A DNA stretch of 64,000 nt from Streptomyces platensis (GTDB lineage Bacteria; Actinomycetota; Actinomycetes; Streptomycetales; Streptomycetaceae). Of the stretch, positions 7,677 through 17,363 are shown piece after piece. Location: positions 4,340,001-4,404,000 of the forward strand of contig NZ_CP023691.1 in assembly GCF_008704855.1 (NCBI RefSeq), in the 5' to 3' direction. Position numbers and translations under genes: made by a program. Within the stretch, counting starts at the first letter, position 1; each line of letters starts with the position of its first letter. The notes below the pieces were generated by a model that worked only from the letters and a program-made list of their open reading frames with translations, was not told where the DNA came from and made no database searches.

Positions 7677-9257
7677 ATGAGTGACGCGAGCCAAGAGGGA
7701 GGACCCGCTACCCCTCCCCGGACCACTACTCCCAGCTGGGCCACACCGGCGAAGCCCGATCCACGGCGCTGGTGGGGCCTCGTGGTGATTGCGATCGCGC
7801 AGCTGATGGTGGTGCTGGACGCGACCATCGTGAACATCGCGCTGCCGTCGGCCCAGCGGGATCTGGGGATGTCGGACGCCAACCGGCAGTGGGTGATCAC
7901 CGCGTACACGCTGGCGTTCGGCGGGCTGCTGCTCCTCGGCGGGCGGATCGCCGACCTGGTGGGACGGAAGAAGACGTTCATGATCGGGCTGGTCGGGTTC
8001 GCGGTCGCCTCGGGCCTGGGCGGTGCGGCCACCGGGTCCGGGCTGCTGTTCGGGGCGCGGGCGCTCCAGGGCGCCTTCGGGGCGCTGCTGGCACCGTCCG
8101 CACTGTCGCTGCTCACCACGACATTCACCATCGGGAAGGAGCGAAGCAAGGCCTTCGGGATCTACGGGGCCATCGCGGGCGGCGGCGCGGCCATCGGGCT
8201 GATCGCCGGCGGGCTGCTGACCGAGTACCTGAACTGGCGCTGGTGCCTGTACGTGAACGTGCCGATCGCGGTGATCGCCTTCCTGGGCGCGGCGGTGTTC
8301 CTGCACGACAAGCCGGAGCGGGGCCGTGTGCACCTGGACATTCCGGGCGCGGTGCTGGGCTGCGGCGGCCTGGTCGCGATCGTCTACGGGTGCAGCGAGG
8401 CGGAGCCACGGGGATGGGGCGACGGGCTGGTCATCGGGCTGCTGGCGGGCGGGGTGACGCTGCTGGCCGTCTTCGGCTGGTGGCAGTCGCGGGCGCCGCA
8501 TCCCCTCCTGCCGCTGCACATCGTGCGGGACCGGAACCGCGGCGGTGCCTTCCTGACCATGGCGCTGGCGGTCATCGCGATGTTCGGGATGTTCCTGTTC
8601 ATGACCTACTACCTCCAGACCGTGCTCGGCTATTCACCGGTCCGGACCGGGATGGCCTTCCTGCCGATGGTGGCGGCGATCGTGGTCGGCTCGACGCAGA
8701 TCTCGGCGCGGCTGCTGCACCGCATCCCGCCACGGTTCCTGATGGTCCCGGGCGCACTGCTGGCGGCCGCGGGGCTCTTCACCCTGCGGTATCTGACGGC
8801 CGAGCCGGCGTATGTGTCGCATGTGCTGCCGGCCATGCTGCTCGTCGGGCTCGGCATGGGCCTGATCTTCATGCCGGTGATGGCGACGGCCACGTCCGGG
8901 GTGGCCCGGCACGACTCCGGTGTCACCTCCGCGACCGTCAACACGGCGCAGCAGGTGGGGGGTTCGATCGGTACGGCGCTGCTGAACACCATCGCCACCT
9001 CGGCGAGTGCGGTGTTCATCGCGGATCACCTGGCGGACGCGGCCCGGAAGGGCGGCGGGCTCGGGCTCACCCCGGCGGTGCGGGACCAGATCGTCAAGGA
9101 CGGGGTGGTGCACGGCTTCAACGTCGCCATCGGGGTGGCGTCGGCGATCATGCTGCTCGCCGCGCTCGTCGCCGGACTCCTGGTCAACGGCCGGGCACCG
9201 AAGCACGGCCGGTCCCCGGCGGCGGACGGCGCCGAGTCGGCGGACGCGGCGGTGTGA
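7677..9257 (+). CDS. MFS drug exporter, DHA2 (EmrB/QacA) family
   Basis: 526 aa with about 14 hydrophobic helices. The first helix carries the DHA2 hallmark LDATIVNIALP, followed by the WVITAYTLAFGGLLLLGG helix and the loop motif GRIADLVGRKK (MFS motif A). Family members export lipophilic drugs, dyes or secondary metabolites by proton antiport across the cytoplasmic membrane; the substrate is not deducible. I take ATG 7677 rather than the frame-open ATG at 7587 because a GAGGCGG ribosome site precedes it and the extra 30 residues are Arg/Gly-rich without family resemblance. No regulator is adjacent. It is followed 150 bp later by metG. Confidence 0.88.
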   Translation: MSDASQEGGPATPPRTTTPSWATPAKPDPRRWWGLVVIAIAQLMVVLDATIVNIALPSAQRDLGMSDANRQWVITAYTLAFGGLLLLGGRIADLVGRKKTFMIGLVGFAVASGLGGAATGSGLLFGARALQGAFGALLAPSALSLLTTTFTIGKERSKAFGIYGAIAGGGAAIGLIAGGLLTEYLNWRWCLYVNVPIAVIAFLGAAVFLHDKPERGRVHLDIPGAVLGCGGLVAIVYGCSEAEPRGWGDGLVIGLLAGGVTLLAVFGWWQSRAPHPLLPLHIVRDRNRGGAFLTMALAVIAMFGMFLFMTYYLQTVLGYSPVRTGMAFLPMVAAIVVGSTQISARLLHRIPPRFLMVPGALLAAAGLFTLRYLTAEPAYVSHVLPAMLLVGLGMGLIFMPVMATATSGVARHDSGVTSATVNTAQQVGGSIGTALLNTIATSASAVFIADHLADAARKGGGLGLTPAVRDQIVKDGVVHGFNVAIGVASAIMLLAALVAGLLVNGRAPKHGRSPAADGAESADAAV

Positions 9258-9407
9258 GCGCGGGCCGCGGCGGGCGGCAGCGGGGGTGAGCAGGGGCGCG
9301 GTCCGGCGTCGAAATACCCGCGCGGTACCCCCTGCCCCGTCCAGTACGATATTGACGTTCCGTAAAGCAAATCCTCACTCACCGTAGCGACTTGGGAGCA
9401 GCCGGCA

Positions 9408-11123
9408 ATGGCTCGACACCTCATCACCAGCGCCCTTCCGTATATCAACGGGATCAAGCACCTGGGCAACATGGTGGGGTCCATGCTCCCGGCCGACGTC
9501 TATGCCCGGTATATGCGGCAGCGCGGGCACGATGTCCTCTACATCTGCGCGACGGACGAGCACGGGACCCCTGCCGAGCTGGCGGCGAAGGACGCGGGCC
9601 AGTCGGTCGACGCGTTCTGCGCGGAGCAGCACGACAAGCAGAAGGCCATCTACGAGGGCTTCGGCCTCGCATTCGACTACTTCGGCCGGAGCTCGTCGCC
9701 GGAGAACCTGGAGCTGACGCAGCACTTCGCGCGCAAGCTGCACGAGAACGGCTTCATCGAGGAGCGGGCGATCCGCCAGGTCTTCTCGATCGCCGACGAC
9801 CGCTTCCTGCCGGACCGCTACATCGTCGGCACGTGCCCGCACTGCGGCTACGACAAGGCGCGCGGCGACCAGTGCGAGAACTGCACCCGGGTGCTCGACC
9901 CGACCGATCTGATCGACGCCCGCTCGGCGATCAGCGGCAGCGGTGACCTGGAGGTGCGCGAGACCAAGCACCTCTTCCTGCTCCAGTCGAAGCTTCAGCA
10001 CGAGGTCGAGGGCTGGCTGGAGGGCAACGGCAGCAAGGACTGGCCCACGCTGGCCTCGTCCATCGCGCACAAGTGGCTGACGGAGGGCCTCCAGGACCGG
10101 GCGATCACCCGTGACCTGGACTGGGGCGTGCCGGTGCCGGCCGATGTGTGGCCGGAGCTGGCGGCCGAGGGCAAGGTCTTCTACGTCTGGTTCGACGCGC
10201 CGATCGAGTACATCGGCTCGACGAAGGAGTGGGCGGACGCCGACCCGGAGAACCGCGACTGGAAGTCGTGGTGGTACGAGGCCGAGGACGTCCGGTACAC
10301 GGAGTTCATGGCCAAGGACAATGTGCCGTTCCACTCCGTGATGTTCCCGGCGACCCAGCTGGGCACCCGCGAGCCGTGGAAGAAGGTCGACTTCCTCAAG
10401 GCCTTCAACTGGCTGAACTACTACGGCGGGAAGTTCTCCACCTCCCAGCGGCGCGGCATCTTCACGGACGCGGCCCTGGAGCTGCTGCCGGCCGACTACT
10501 GGCGCTACTTCCTGATCGCCAACGCCCCCGAGTCCGACGACACCTCCTTCACCTGGGAGCTGTTCTCGTCGTCGGTCAACAAGGACCTGGCGGACACCCT
10601 CGGCAACTTCGTCAACCGGGTGCTGTCGTTCTCCCGGAAGCGGTTCGGTGACGAGGTGCCCGCGGGCGCCGAGGCCGGGGCCGCGGAGCAGAAGCTGGGC
10701 GAGGAGATCGCCGGGCTGCTGGCGGAGTACGAGGGCCACATGGAGGCCCTTCAGTTCCGCAAGGCCTCGGCGTCACTGCGCGCCCTGTGGAGCGCGGGCA
10801 ACTCCTACCTGGAGGAGAAGGCCCCGTGGCTGGAGATCAAGACCGACAAGGACGCCGCGGCCCTGACGCTGCGTACGGCGATGAACCTGATCCACCTCTA
10901 CGCGATCGTCTCCGAGCCGTTCATCCCGTCGTCGGCCAAGGCGATGCGGAGTGCCTTCGCCCTGGAGAACGACACCGCGGTGTGGGTCTCCCAGGAGGAG
11001 GCGAAGGCGCTGGCCTCGGTGCCGGCCGGAACTCCCTTCACGGTGCCGCCGGTGCTCTTCGCGAAGATCACCGAGGACGACCTGGAGGCCTACCGCGAGC
11101 GCTTCGGCGGCGCGGAGCAGTGA
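9408..11123 (+). CDS. metG: Methionyl-tRNA synthetase
   Basis: 571 aa class I aminoacyl-tRNA synthetase charging tRNA-Met. The N-terminal Rossmann fold starts at once (ITSALPYINGIKHLGNM; HLGN is the HIGH motif). A zinc knuckle with four Cys (CPHCGYDKARGDQCENC, about residues 143-159) is present. The second signature is KFSTS (GGKFSTSQRRG, about residues 342-352), the KMSKS equivalent with F replacing M. The C-terminal part is the helical anticodon-binding domain; there is no appended tRNA-binding (EMAP-like) domain, so this is the short MetG form. ATG 9408 is placed right where homology begins. Essential housekeeping gene; it ends before a strong hairpin. Confidence 0.97.
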   Translation: MARHLITSALPYINGIKHLGNMVGSMLPADVYARYMRQRGHDVLYICATDEHGTPAELAAKDAGQSVDAFCAEQHDKQKAIYEGFGLAFDYFGRSSSPENLELTQHFARKLHENGFIEERAIRQVFSIADDRFLPDRYIVGTCPHCGYDKARGDQCENCTRVLDPTDLIDARSAISGSGDLEVRETKHLFLLQSKLQHEVEGWLEGNGSKDWPTLASSIAHKWLTEGLQDRAITRDLDWGVPVPADVWPELAAEGKVFYVWFDAPIEYIGSTKEWADADPENRDWKSWWYEAEDVRYTEFMAKDNVPFHSVMFPATQLGTREPWKKVDFLKAFNWLNYYGGKFSTSQRRGIFTDAALELLPADYWRYFLIANAPESDDTSFTWELFSSSVNKDLADTLGNFVNRVLSFSRKRFGDEVPAGAEAGAAEQKLGEEIAGLLAEYEGHMEALQFRKASASLRALWSAGNSYLEEKAPWLEIKTDKDAAALTLRTAMNLIHLYAIVSEPFIPSSAKAMRSAFALENDTAVWVSQEEAKALASVPAGTPFTVPPVLFAKITEDDLEAYRERFGGAEQ

Positions 11124-11169
11124 TCTTCGCCTGACCGCGGGTCTCGCCGCGGCCAAAACAGCACTCTGC

Positions 11170-11201
11170 GCGCCCGTCCGGCCCTCAGGCCGGGCGGGCG
11201 C
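11170..11201. terminator. Terminator between metG and the convergent membrane-protein gene
   Basis: 14-bp stem with one G-U pair and loop CTCA (left arm GCGCCCGTCCGGCC) 46 bp after metG. It is also 38 bp from the stop of the opposing gene, so it can serve both strands. Confidence 0.8.
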
Positions 11202-11239
11202 CCGCATGTGTGGGACCCCGATGGCCCGGACGCCGCGGC

Positions 11240-12949
11240 TCAGGGCCGGGTCGGCGGGGACACAAAGGCGTGCAGTGGCTTCAGGCCCGGCGTCGGCGGC
11301 AGCGGAACCGGGCGCCAGCCACGGGCGTAGGCCGGCGGCTTACGCCCGTCGACCAGGACGACGGTGGGCCGGGCCGCGGCCAGCCGGACCAGGCCCGCGG
11401 GGGTGATACCGGCGTCGTGGCCCCGCGGCTGGCGGGAGGCACAGCCCGCCTGGTACGCCACCCGTACCGCCTCCTCGCCGCTCACCACACAGGGCGGCCG
11501 CAGACCGGCCTCCTTCAGCGTCCCGGAGATCCGGTCGATACCGGCCTGGGCGCGTGCGGTGCTCCGCACCATCTTGTGCAGAATCACCAGCTGGATGGCT
11601 TCATGGCTGGTCAGCGCGAGGACGAGGACGGCCACCGCCCAGGCGTGCCGGCGGCGCGGCAGCCGGGTCAGCCAGTACAGGAACCACGCGGCAGGCATCA
11701 GCAGCAGGGCGTACGCGGGCAGCAGGAAGCGCGGCGCGGCGTAATTCACCGTCAGCAGGTAGGGCGCGGCGAGGCAGAGGCCGGCCAGCGCCGGGACGAC
11801 GAGCGGAGCCGGTCCGTTGCGGTGCAGCGGGCCGACCGGATCGCGCAGCCGCACCGCGGGCCACACCGGGCCGTGGTGGTCCGGCTCGCCGACCGGCTCA
11901 CGGCTGCCCGGCCGGACCGGCGCCAGCCCGAGCGGCTGCGGGCCCCCTCCGCGCTCCGCGGCCGCCCAGGCCGGACCGTACCGGTGCAGCGCACCACCGG
12001 ACTCACGGGAGCGCAGCGCCACCCATACCGCCCCGATGACGGCCAGGGGCAGCAGGAACCACCACACCGCCGTCACCGGGTGGTCCCAGGCCAGATGGCA
12101 GGGCCGGCACAGCGTCTTCCCCTGAAGGGAGCGGGCATGGTCGTCGAAGGACAGATGCCAGCCCAGACCGCCCTGGATCCGCCCGGCCTGCCGCAGCCGT
12201 GCCACCAGCCCGCCGTAGGACAGATACGCCTCCGCGACCCACTCGGCGCACCCCAGGGCCAGCCCGGCCGGCAGCGCCAGCAGCACGGCGGGGCGCCGCC
12301 AGGACGGGACGCACAGCGCCGCGGCGAAGAGCGGCACGGCCAGCCAGACGGCGTCGGTGGGGCGCATCAGCGCGGCCACCGCCACCGCGAGGCCGAGTCC
12401 GGCCGCCGCGCCCCGGCCGGCGCGGGGGGCCAGTTGCCGGGACGGCTGCCGTACGGCGCGCAGAAAGCAGCCGGTGGCGACGAGCGCGGCGTAGGCGACC
12501 CACAGGTTGGGCATCGCCTGCGGGCCGTAGAAGAGCGTGATCCACAGACCGGCGAACAGCGCGCCGCCCAGCGCCGGTACGGGCGCGGGCAGCAGACGCC
12601 GCCAGACGCACAGGCTGATCAGGAGCCCGGCACCGGAGAGCACCGCCAGGTAGCAGTGCAGCACGGTGGCCGAGGTTGTCAGCGCGGCGGCCGGGGCGAG
12701 CAGGAAGCTGACGCCGCGGGCGCGGGGCGCGCTGAAGAACGCGGCCGGCGTATGGCGGTCGACCTGGCTGACGTAGACCGTCTCGTCCCATCCCAGGCCG
12801 GGGGTGGTCAGGGCGCCATAGACCAGGAGGGCGGTGAAGACGGCGGCCACGGCGGTGAGCCACCACAGGTCATGGGGCGCGGCGGAGCGCGTCGCGCGGG
12901 CCCGCGGCCCCGGGCCGGCCGGAGCGGAGAGGAGGCTGGCTTGCTGCAT
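11240..12949 (-). CDS. Multispanning GT-C-type glycosyltransferase-like membrane protein
   Basis: About 569 aa with roughly 10-12 hydrophobic helices. After the first helix comes GLGWDETVYVSQVDRH, the acidic first-loop motif typical of GT-C fold enzymes (PMT/ArnT/mannosyltransferase families) that use polyprenyl-phosphate sugars. An extracytoplasmic C-terminal region with a PPCVVSGEEAVRVAYQAGC segment follows the last helix. Function is therefore probably transfer of a sugar outside the membrane, but acceptor and donor are unknown. The start is uncertain: ATG 12949 is used; GTG 12988 in the same frame would add 13 residues, and neither has a strong ribosome site. It separates two tRNA-synthetase genes and has no evident operon partner. 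Confidence 0.65.
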   Translation of the reverse strand: MQQASLLSAPAGPGPRARATRSAAPHDLWWLTAVAAVFTALLVYGALTTPGLGWDETVYVSQVDRHTPAAFFSAPRARGVSFLLAPAAALTTSATVLHCYLAVLSGAGLLISLCVWRRLLPAPVPALGGALFAGLWITLFYGPQAMPNLWVAYAALVATGCFLRAVRQPSRQLAPRAGRGAAAGLGLAVAVAALMRPTDAVWLAVPLFAAALCVPSWRRPAVLLALPAGLALGCAEWVAEAYLSYGGLVARLRQAGRIQGGLGWHLSFDDHARSLQGKTLCRPCHLAWDHPVTAVWWFLLPLAVIGAVWVALRSRESGGALHRYGPAWAAAERGGGPQPLGLAPVRPGSREPVGEPDHHGPVWPAVRLRDPVGPLHRNGPAPLVVPALAGLCLAAPYLLTVNYAAPRFLLPAYALLLMPAAWFLYWLTRLPRRRHAWAVAVLVLALTSHEAIQLVILHKMVRSTARAQAGIDRISGTLKEAGLRPPCVVSGEEAVRVAYQAGCASRQPRGHDAGITPAGLVRLAAARPTVVLVDGRKPPAYARGWRPVPLPPTPGLKPLHAFVSPPTRP

Positions 12950-13102
12950 GAGCACCACAGTGCGGGCGCTGCCGGAGCCCGGCCACACGAGTGGAGCGGT
13001 CGGGGCACCCGGGCCGCCCCGCGGCGCCCGTTCCCCTCGCGGGACCGCCGGGCCGCCGTCGCCCGCCCGGCAGCACAGAGGCCCCGAACGGGCCGGGGCG
13101 GC

Positions 13103-13116
13103 GTTTCACGTGAAAC
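13103..13116. other. parS site 1 (perfect)
   Basis: GTTTCACGTGAAAC, the ParB-binding parS consensus of Streptomyces. It lies in the gap between aspS and the membrane-protein gene and is the centre of a 30-bp perfect palindrome (13095-13124, GC-rich flanks GGGGCGGC/GCCGCCCC). Confidence 0.93.
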
Positions 13117-13160
13117 GCCGCCCCTCAGCCTGTCCGGGGCCCCTCGCCCGTCAGTGGCGC

Positions 13161-14924
13161 CTACTTCACCGGCGGCTTGCGCAGGGAGAGGTGCAGCTCC
13201 TTGAGGCGGGCCTCCTCGACCTCGCTCGGGGCGCCCATCAGCAGGTCCTGGGCGTTGCCGTTGAGCGGGAAGGCGATGGTCTCGCGGATGTTGGGCTCGT
13301 CGGCCAGCAGCATGACGATGCGGTCGACGCCGGGGGCGATGCCACCGTGCGGCGGGGCGCCGAACTTGAAGGCCCGGAGCATGCCGCCGAACTCGGCCTC
13401 GACCGTCTCCTTGTCGTAGCCGGCGATCGCGAAGGCCTTGTACATGACCTCGGGCTCGTGGTTACGGATCGCGCCGGAGGACAGCTCGGTGCCGTTGCAG
13501 ACGATGTCGTACTGCCAGGCCAGGATGTCCAGCGGGTCCTTGGTCTCCAGCGCCTCCAGGCCGCCCTGCGGCATGGAGAACGGGTTGTGCGAGAACTCGA
13601 TCTTGCCGGTGTCCTCGTCCTTCTCGAACATCGGGAAGTCGACGATCCAGCAGAAGCGGAACTCGTCCTCGACGAAGTGACCGGCGCGCTTGGCGACCTC
13701 GACGCGGACCGCGCCCATGATCTTGGAGACCTCGTCGAACTCACCGGCGCCGAAGAAGACGGCGTGGCCGGGCTTGAGGTCCAGGGCGACGACCAGCGAC
13801 TTGATGTCGTCCTCGGTGAGGAACTTGGCGATCGGGCCGGTCAGCGCGTTGTCCTCGCCGACGCGGACCCAGGCCAGGCCCTTGGCACCCTGCTGGACGG
13901 CGAAGTCGCCCAGCTGGTCGAAGAACTTGCGCGGCTGGTCGGCGGTGTCCGGCACGGCCAGCGCGCGGACGTGCTTGTCGGCGAAGGCCTTGAAGCCGGA
14001 GCCCGCGAAGACGTCGGAGACATCCACCAGCTCCAGCTCGGCGCGCAGGTCCGGCTTGTCGGAGCCGTACTTGAGCATCGCCTCGCGGAACGGGATGCGC
14101 GGGAACGGGGAGGTGACCGTGCGGCCGTTGCCGAACTCGGTGAACAGCTCGGTCATCAGCTTCTCGACGGGCTGGAAGACATCCTCCTGCTCGACGAAGC
14201 TCATCTCGACATCGAGCTGGTAGAACTCGCCCGGCGAGCGGTCCGCGCGGGCGTCCTCGTCGCGGAAGCAGGGCGCGATCTGGAAGTAGCGGTCGAACCC
14301 GGCGATCATCAGCAGCTGCTTGAACTGCTGCGGGGCCTGCGGCAGCGCATAGAACTTGCCGGCGTGCAGACGGGAGGGGACCAGGAAGTCGCGGGCGCCC
14401 TCGGGGGAGGTCGCGGACAGGATCGGGGTCGCCATCTCGTTGAAGCCGAGGGCCACCATCTTGTGACGGATGGCGGAGATGACCGCGGTGCGCAGCATGA
14501 TGTTGCGGTGCATCCGCTCGCGGCGCAGGTCGAGGAAGCGGTATTCGAGGCGCTTCTCCTCGTTGACGCCGTCGTCCGCGTTGATCGTGAAGGGGATCTG
14601 GTCGGCGGCGCCGAGCACCTCGACGTCGGAGACCTCGATCTCGATCTCACCGGTCGGCAGGTCGGGGTTGACGTTGTCGGCACCGCGCGCGCTGACCTTG
14701 CCGTCGATGCGGACGACGGTCTCCTTGGTCAGCGAGCTGAGGGCCTCGTTGGCCGGTGTGCCGGGGCGGGCGACGAGCTGGACCAGACCGTAGTGGTCGC
14801 GCAGATCGATGAAGAGGATGCCGCCCAGGTCACGTCGATTGTGCAGCCAGCCGCTGAGGCGGACGTCGGTGTCGACGTCCGTGGCTCGGAGCTCGCCGCA
14901 GTTATGGGACCGGTACCGATGCAT
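13161..14924 (-). CDS. aspS: Aspartyl-tRNA synthetase
   Basis: 587 aa class IIb synthetase. Order: N-terminal OB-fold anticodon domain (about 1-105, GWLHNRRDLGGILFIDLRD), class II catalytic core, and an inserted GAD domain (about 290-410), the bacterial-type arrangement. Visible signatures include motif 2-region FRDEDARADRSPGEFYQLD and motif 3 GGIAPGVDRIVML near the C-terminus. In actinobacteria lacking AsnRS this enzyme is often non-discriminating and also makes Asp-tRNA-Asn for GatCAB; that cannot be decided from this window. ATG 14924 matches the start of homology (MHRYRSHNCGELR). Monocistronic; the parS palindrome lies just after the gene and may also act as its terminator. Confidence 0.97.
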   Translation of the reverse strand: MHRYRSHNCGELRATDVDTDVRLSGWLHNRRDLGGILFIDLRDHYGLVQLVARPGTPANEALSSLTKETVVRIDGKVSARGADNVNPDLPTGEIEIEVSDVEVLGAADQIPFTINADDGVNEEKRLEYRFLDLRRERMHRNIMLRTAVISAIRHKMVALGFNEMATPILSATSPEGARDFLVPSRLHAGKFYALPQAPQQFKQLLMIAGFDRYFQIAPCFRDEDARADRSPGEFYQLDVEMSFVEQEDVFQPVEKLMTELFTEFGNGRTVTSPFPRIPFREAMLKYGSDKPDLRAELELVDVSDVFAGSGFKAFADKHVRALAVPDTADQPRKFFDQLGDFAVQQGAKGLAWVRVGEDNALTGPIAKFLTEDDIKSLVVALDLKPGHAVFFGAGEFDEVSKIMGAVRVEVAKRAGHFVEDEFRFCWIVDFPMFEKDEDTGKIEFSHNPFSMPQGGLEALETKDPLDILAWQYDIVCNGTELSSGAIRNHEPEVMYKAFAIAGYDKETVEAEFGGMLRAFKFGAPPHGGIAPGVDRIVMLLADEPNIRETIAFPLNGNAQDLLMGAPSEVEEARLKELHLSLRKPPVK

Positions 14925-15046
14925 CGCTCATCCAAGTCGTCGCGAGTGTCGAGGTGAGGAGTTGTCGGGAGAGGGAGAGGAAAAGGAGTACGGGCTCAGC
15001 TGCCCGGTCGCTCTCCCCGTGGATCACCCGAAAGGCCACCCCAGGA

Positions 15047-15099
15047 TTGACATAACCGCTCCAGGTTACCGTCCCGGCCGGCACGCCTTCGTTGACATA
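15047..15099. repeat. Direct repeat TTGACATA between aspS and the PP2C gene
   Basis: TTGACATAACCGC (15047) and TTGACATATACGC (15092) lie 45 bp apart in the 279-bp divergent gap. TTGACA resembles a -35, but no convincing -10 is found at 16-18 bp on the plus strand for either copy. They could be protein-binding sites or chance; the rest of the gap shows nothing recognisable. Confidence 0.35.
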
Positions 15100-15203
15100 T
15101 ACGCATCAGCGCCATGGGGACCGGCCCGGCGCCTCCCGACTGGGACGATGGTCACGTTCCGGCTCGCTGGTGGGGCGTCGCCAAACGCACCTAAAGTGAG
15201 GCA

Positions 15204-17363
15204 ATGCGCACCGAGGATCTCCTGGCCGCCATCGCGACCGGCATGTGGCGGTGGGACCACGCATCGGAACGGGTGACCCTCGACGCCGAAGCGGCCCGGC
15301 TGCTCGGGCTGCCCGCCGCACCGGCGGAACTGACCCAGGCCGCGGTGCGCTCCCGTTTTCATCCCGTCGACTTCGCCGAGGTCATGGGGATCGTGCAGCT
15401 CGCGGTCGCCGAGCAGACGCTCGCCGAGTCCCGGCTGCGCATCGTGGACGAGCACGGGCGGGTGCAGCGCATCGTCCGCTCCCGCTCCCGCCCCCGGATC
15501 GTCGACGGCGACCTCGAGATGGTCGGCACCCTCCAGGAGGTGCCCGAACCGCAGCCCGGGACCTCCGCCGCGCACACCCCGATAACCGGTGACTGGCGCC
15601 GCTCCCGTGAGGCGTTTCTGCTGGACGCGGGCCGGGCACTGGCCGAGGCGCGGTCCACCGCCGAGGTGCTGCGGGTCGCGGCCGGGCTGTCCATGCCGGG
15701 GTTCATGCCCGACGGACTGGCGGTCTTCGGCATCGACGGCGACCGGCTGCCGGTCATCGGCCAGCACGGCTACGCCTCCAGCGATGAGCGGCCGTTCGCC
15801 GACATGACGCTGACGGCCGACCACCCCGCCGCCGAGGTCGTCCGCACCGGCCGGGCCAGCTATCTGCCCACCCCGGAGGACTACCGCCGCCGCTACCCCG
15901 CCACCTGGCCGCTGGCCGCCCGTTTCCGCCGGACGTCCTGGGCGTTCCTGCCACTGGTGAACGCAGGCCGGACGATCGGCGCCTGGATGGCGGCGTTCGC
16001 CCAGCCGGTGGCGTTCACCCCCGATGAGCGCTCGGTGCTGACCACTGTCGCCCGGATGCTGGCCCAGGCACTGGCCCGGGCCGTCATGCAGGAGGAACAG
16101 CAGGAACTGGCGCTGGGTCTACAGCGCAGCATGATGCCGACGGTGCAGCCGGACATCCCGGGGATGACGGTCGCGGCCCGCTATGTCCCGACCGGCGGCG
16201 GACTGGAGGTCGGCGGTGACTGGTACGACATGATCCCGCTGCCGTCCGGCCGGATCGCGCTGGTCATCGGGGATGTCCAGGGGCACGACGTACGGGCCGC
16301 GGGCCTGATGGGGCAGCTGCGGATCGCGCTGCGGGCCTACGCGTCCGAGGGCCATCACCCCGACGCGGTGCTCTCCCGCGCCTCCCGTTTCCTGGCCGGG
16401 ATCAATGAGACCGAGCTCCGCGGCCACGGCGCGGACCAGCGCTTTGCGACCTGCCTCTACATCGAGGTGGACCCGGCGACGGGGCTGCTGGACATCGCGC
16501 GGGCCGGCCACCCCGATCCGGCGATCCGGATGAGCGACGGCACAGTGCTGGTCCGGCCCACCGCGGGCGGACTGCCGCTGGGCATCGCCCCGGACACCGA
16601 CTACCCCACCACCCGGCTCGTCCTGGAGCCCGGCGAGACCATGATGGTGTGCACCGACGGGCTGATCGAGACCGGCGGCCACGATCTGGAGACCGGCTGG
16701 GAGCGGCTGCGCGACGTTCTGGAGGCATGGGAGGCCGACGAGGACGGCGAGAGTCTGGAGCGGCTGGCCGACGCGCTGGTCCAGGCCGTGCACGGGCCGC
16801 CGTCGCACCACACCACCGGGCCGCTGGTGGACCGCCGCGAGGACGACATCGCCGTACTGCTGCTGCGCCGCGAGGGCACCGGCTGCGGGGTCGGCACCGG
16901 CGGTCCGCTGACGCCGCAGCCCGTCCGGCGCACCGTGCTCTCCGTGGCCCAGGCCGAGCCGGAGCGGATAGCCGAGGCACGCCGGCAGGTCCGGGACGTG
17001 CTGCACGACTGGGCCGACCCGGACCAGGTGGACTCGGCGGTGCTGATGGTCTCCGAGATGGTCACCAATGTCCTGCTGCACACCGACGGGGATGCGCTGC
17101 TGGTCGCCGAGATCACCGGTGAGCGGGGCGCCCGGCGTATCCGCGTCGATGTCGCCGACAGCAGCGATGAGCTGCCGCACCGCCGCAGCCCCGGCGAACT
17201 CGCGTCGTCGGGGCGCGGTCTGATGCTGCTGGAGCTGCTGGCCGGGGCGTGGGGCGTGGATCCGCGCGGGGACGGCAAGTCGACGTGGTTCGAGCTCTAC
17301 GAGGCGGCGGCCGAGGCGGCGGGCCCGCTGTCGTCGGAGTCCGAGTCCGAGTCCGCGGCGTAG
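15204..17363 (+). CDS. SpoIIE/RsbU-type PP2C phosphatase with PAS, GAF and HATPase domains
   Basis: 719 aa. Order: PAS-like N-terminus (about 10-115), GAF-like sensor (about 130-300), a short coiled segment (MQEEQQELALGLQRSMMP), PP2C/SpoIIE phosphatase (about 305-545; GGDWYD, GDVQGHD, TDGLIE supply the metal-binding Asp residues), and a C-terminal RsbW-like ATPase (about 570-710; N-box SEMVTNVLLHT, G-box SGRGLMLL). Such proteins both dephosphorylate and phosphorylate anti-anti-sigma factors, tuning stress or developmental sigma factors; Streptomyces have dozens. Cytoplasmic. No sigma or anti-sigma gene is adjacent. ATG 15204 follows GTGAGG. The last 22 codons overlap the convergent permease gene. 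Confidence 0.88.
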   Translation: MRTEDLLAAIATGMWRWDHASERVTLDAEAARLLGLPAAPAELTQAAVRSRFHPVDFAEVMGIVQLAVAEQTLAESRLRIVDEHGRVQRIVRSRSRPRIVDGDLEMVGTLQEVPEPQPGTSAAHTPITGDWRRSREAFLLDAGRALAEARSTAEVLRVAAGLSMPGFMPDGLAVFGIDGDRLPVIGQHGYASSDERPFADMTLTADHPAAEVVRTGRASYLPTPEDYRRRYPATWPLAARFRRTSWAFLPLVNAGRTIGAWMAAFAQPVAFTPDERSVLTTVARMLAQALARAVMQEEQQELALGLQRSMMPTVQPDIPGMTVAARYVPTGGGLEVGGDWYDMIPLPSGRIALVIGDVQGHDVRAAGLMGQLRIALRAYASEGHHPDAVLSRASRFLAGINETELRGHGADQRFATCLYIEVDPATGLLDIARAGHPDPAIRMSDGTVLVRPTAGGLPLGIAPDTDYPTTRLVLEPGETMMVCTDGLIETGGHDLETGWERLRDVLEAWEADEDGESLERLADALVQAVHGPPSHHTTGPLVDRREDDIAVLLLRREGTGCGVGTGGPLTPQPVRRTVLSVAQAEPERIAEARRQVRDVLHDWADPDQVDSAVLMVSEMVTNVLLHTDGDALLVAEITGERGARRIRVDVADSSDELPHRRSPGELASSGRGLMLLELLAGAWGVDPRGDGKSTWFELYEAAAEAAGPLSSESESESAA

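Noticed and set aside
14925..15203. T-box leader upstream of aspS
   Set aside because: No specifier loop, no AGGGTGG-like T-box sequence and no terminator/antiterminator pair could be seen.
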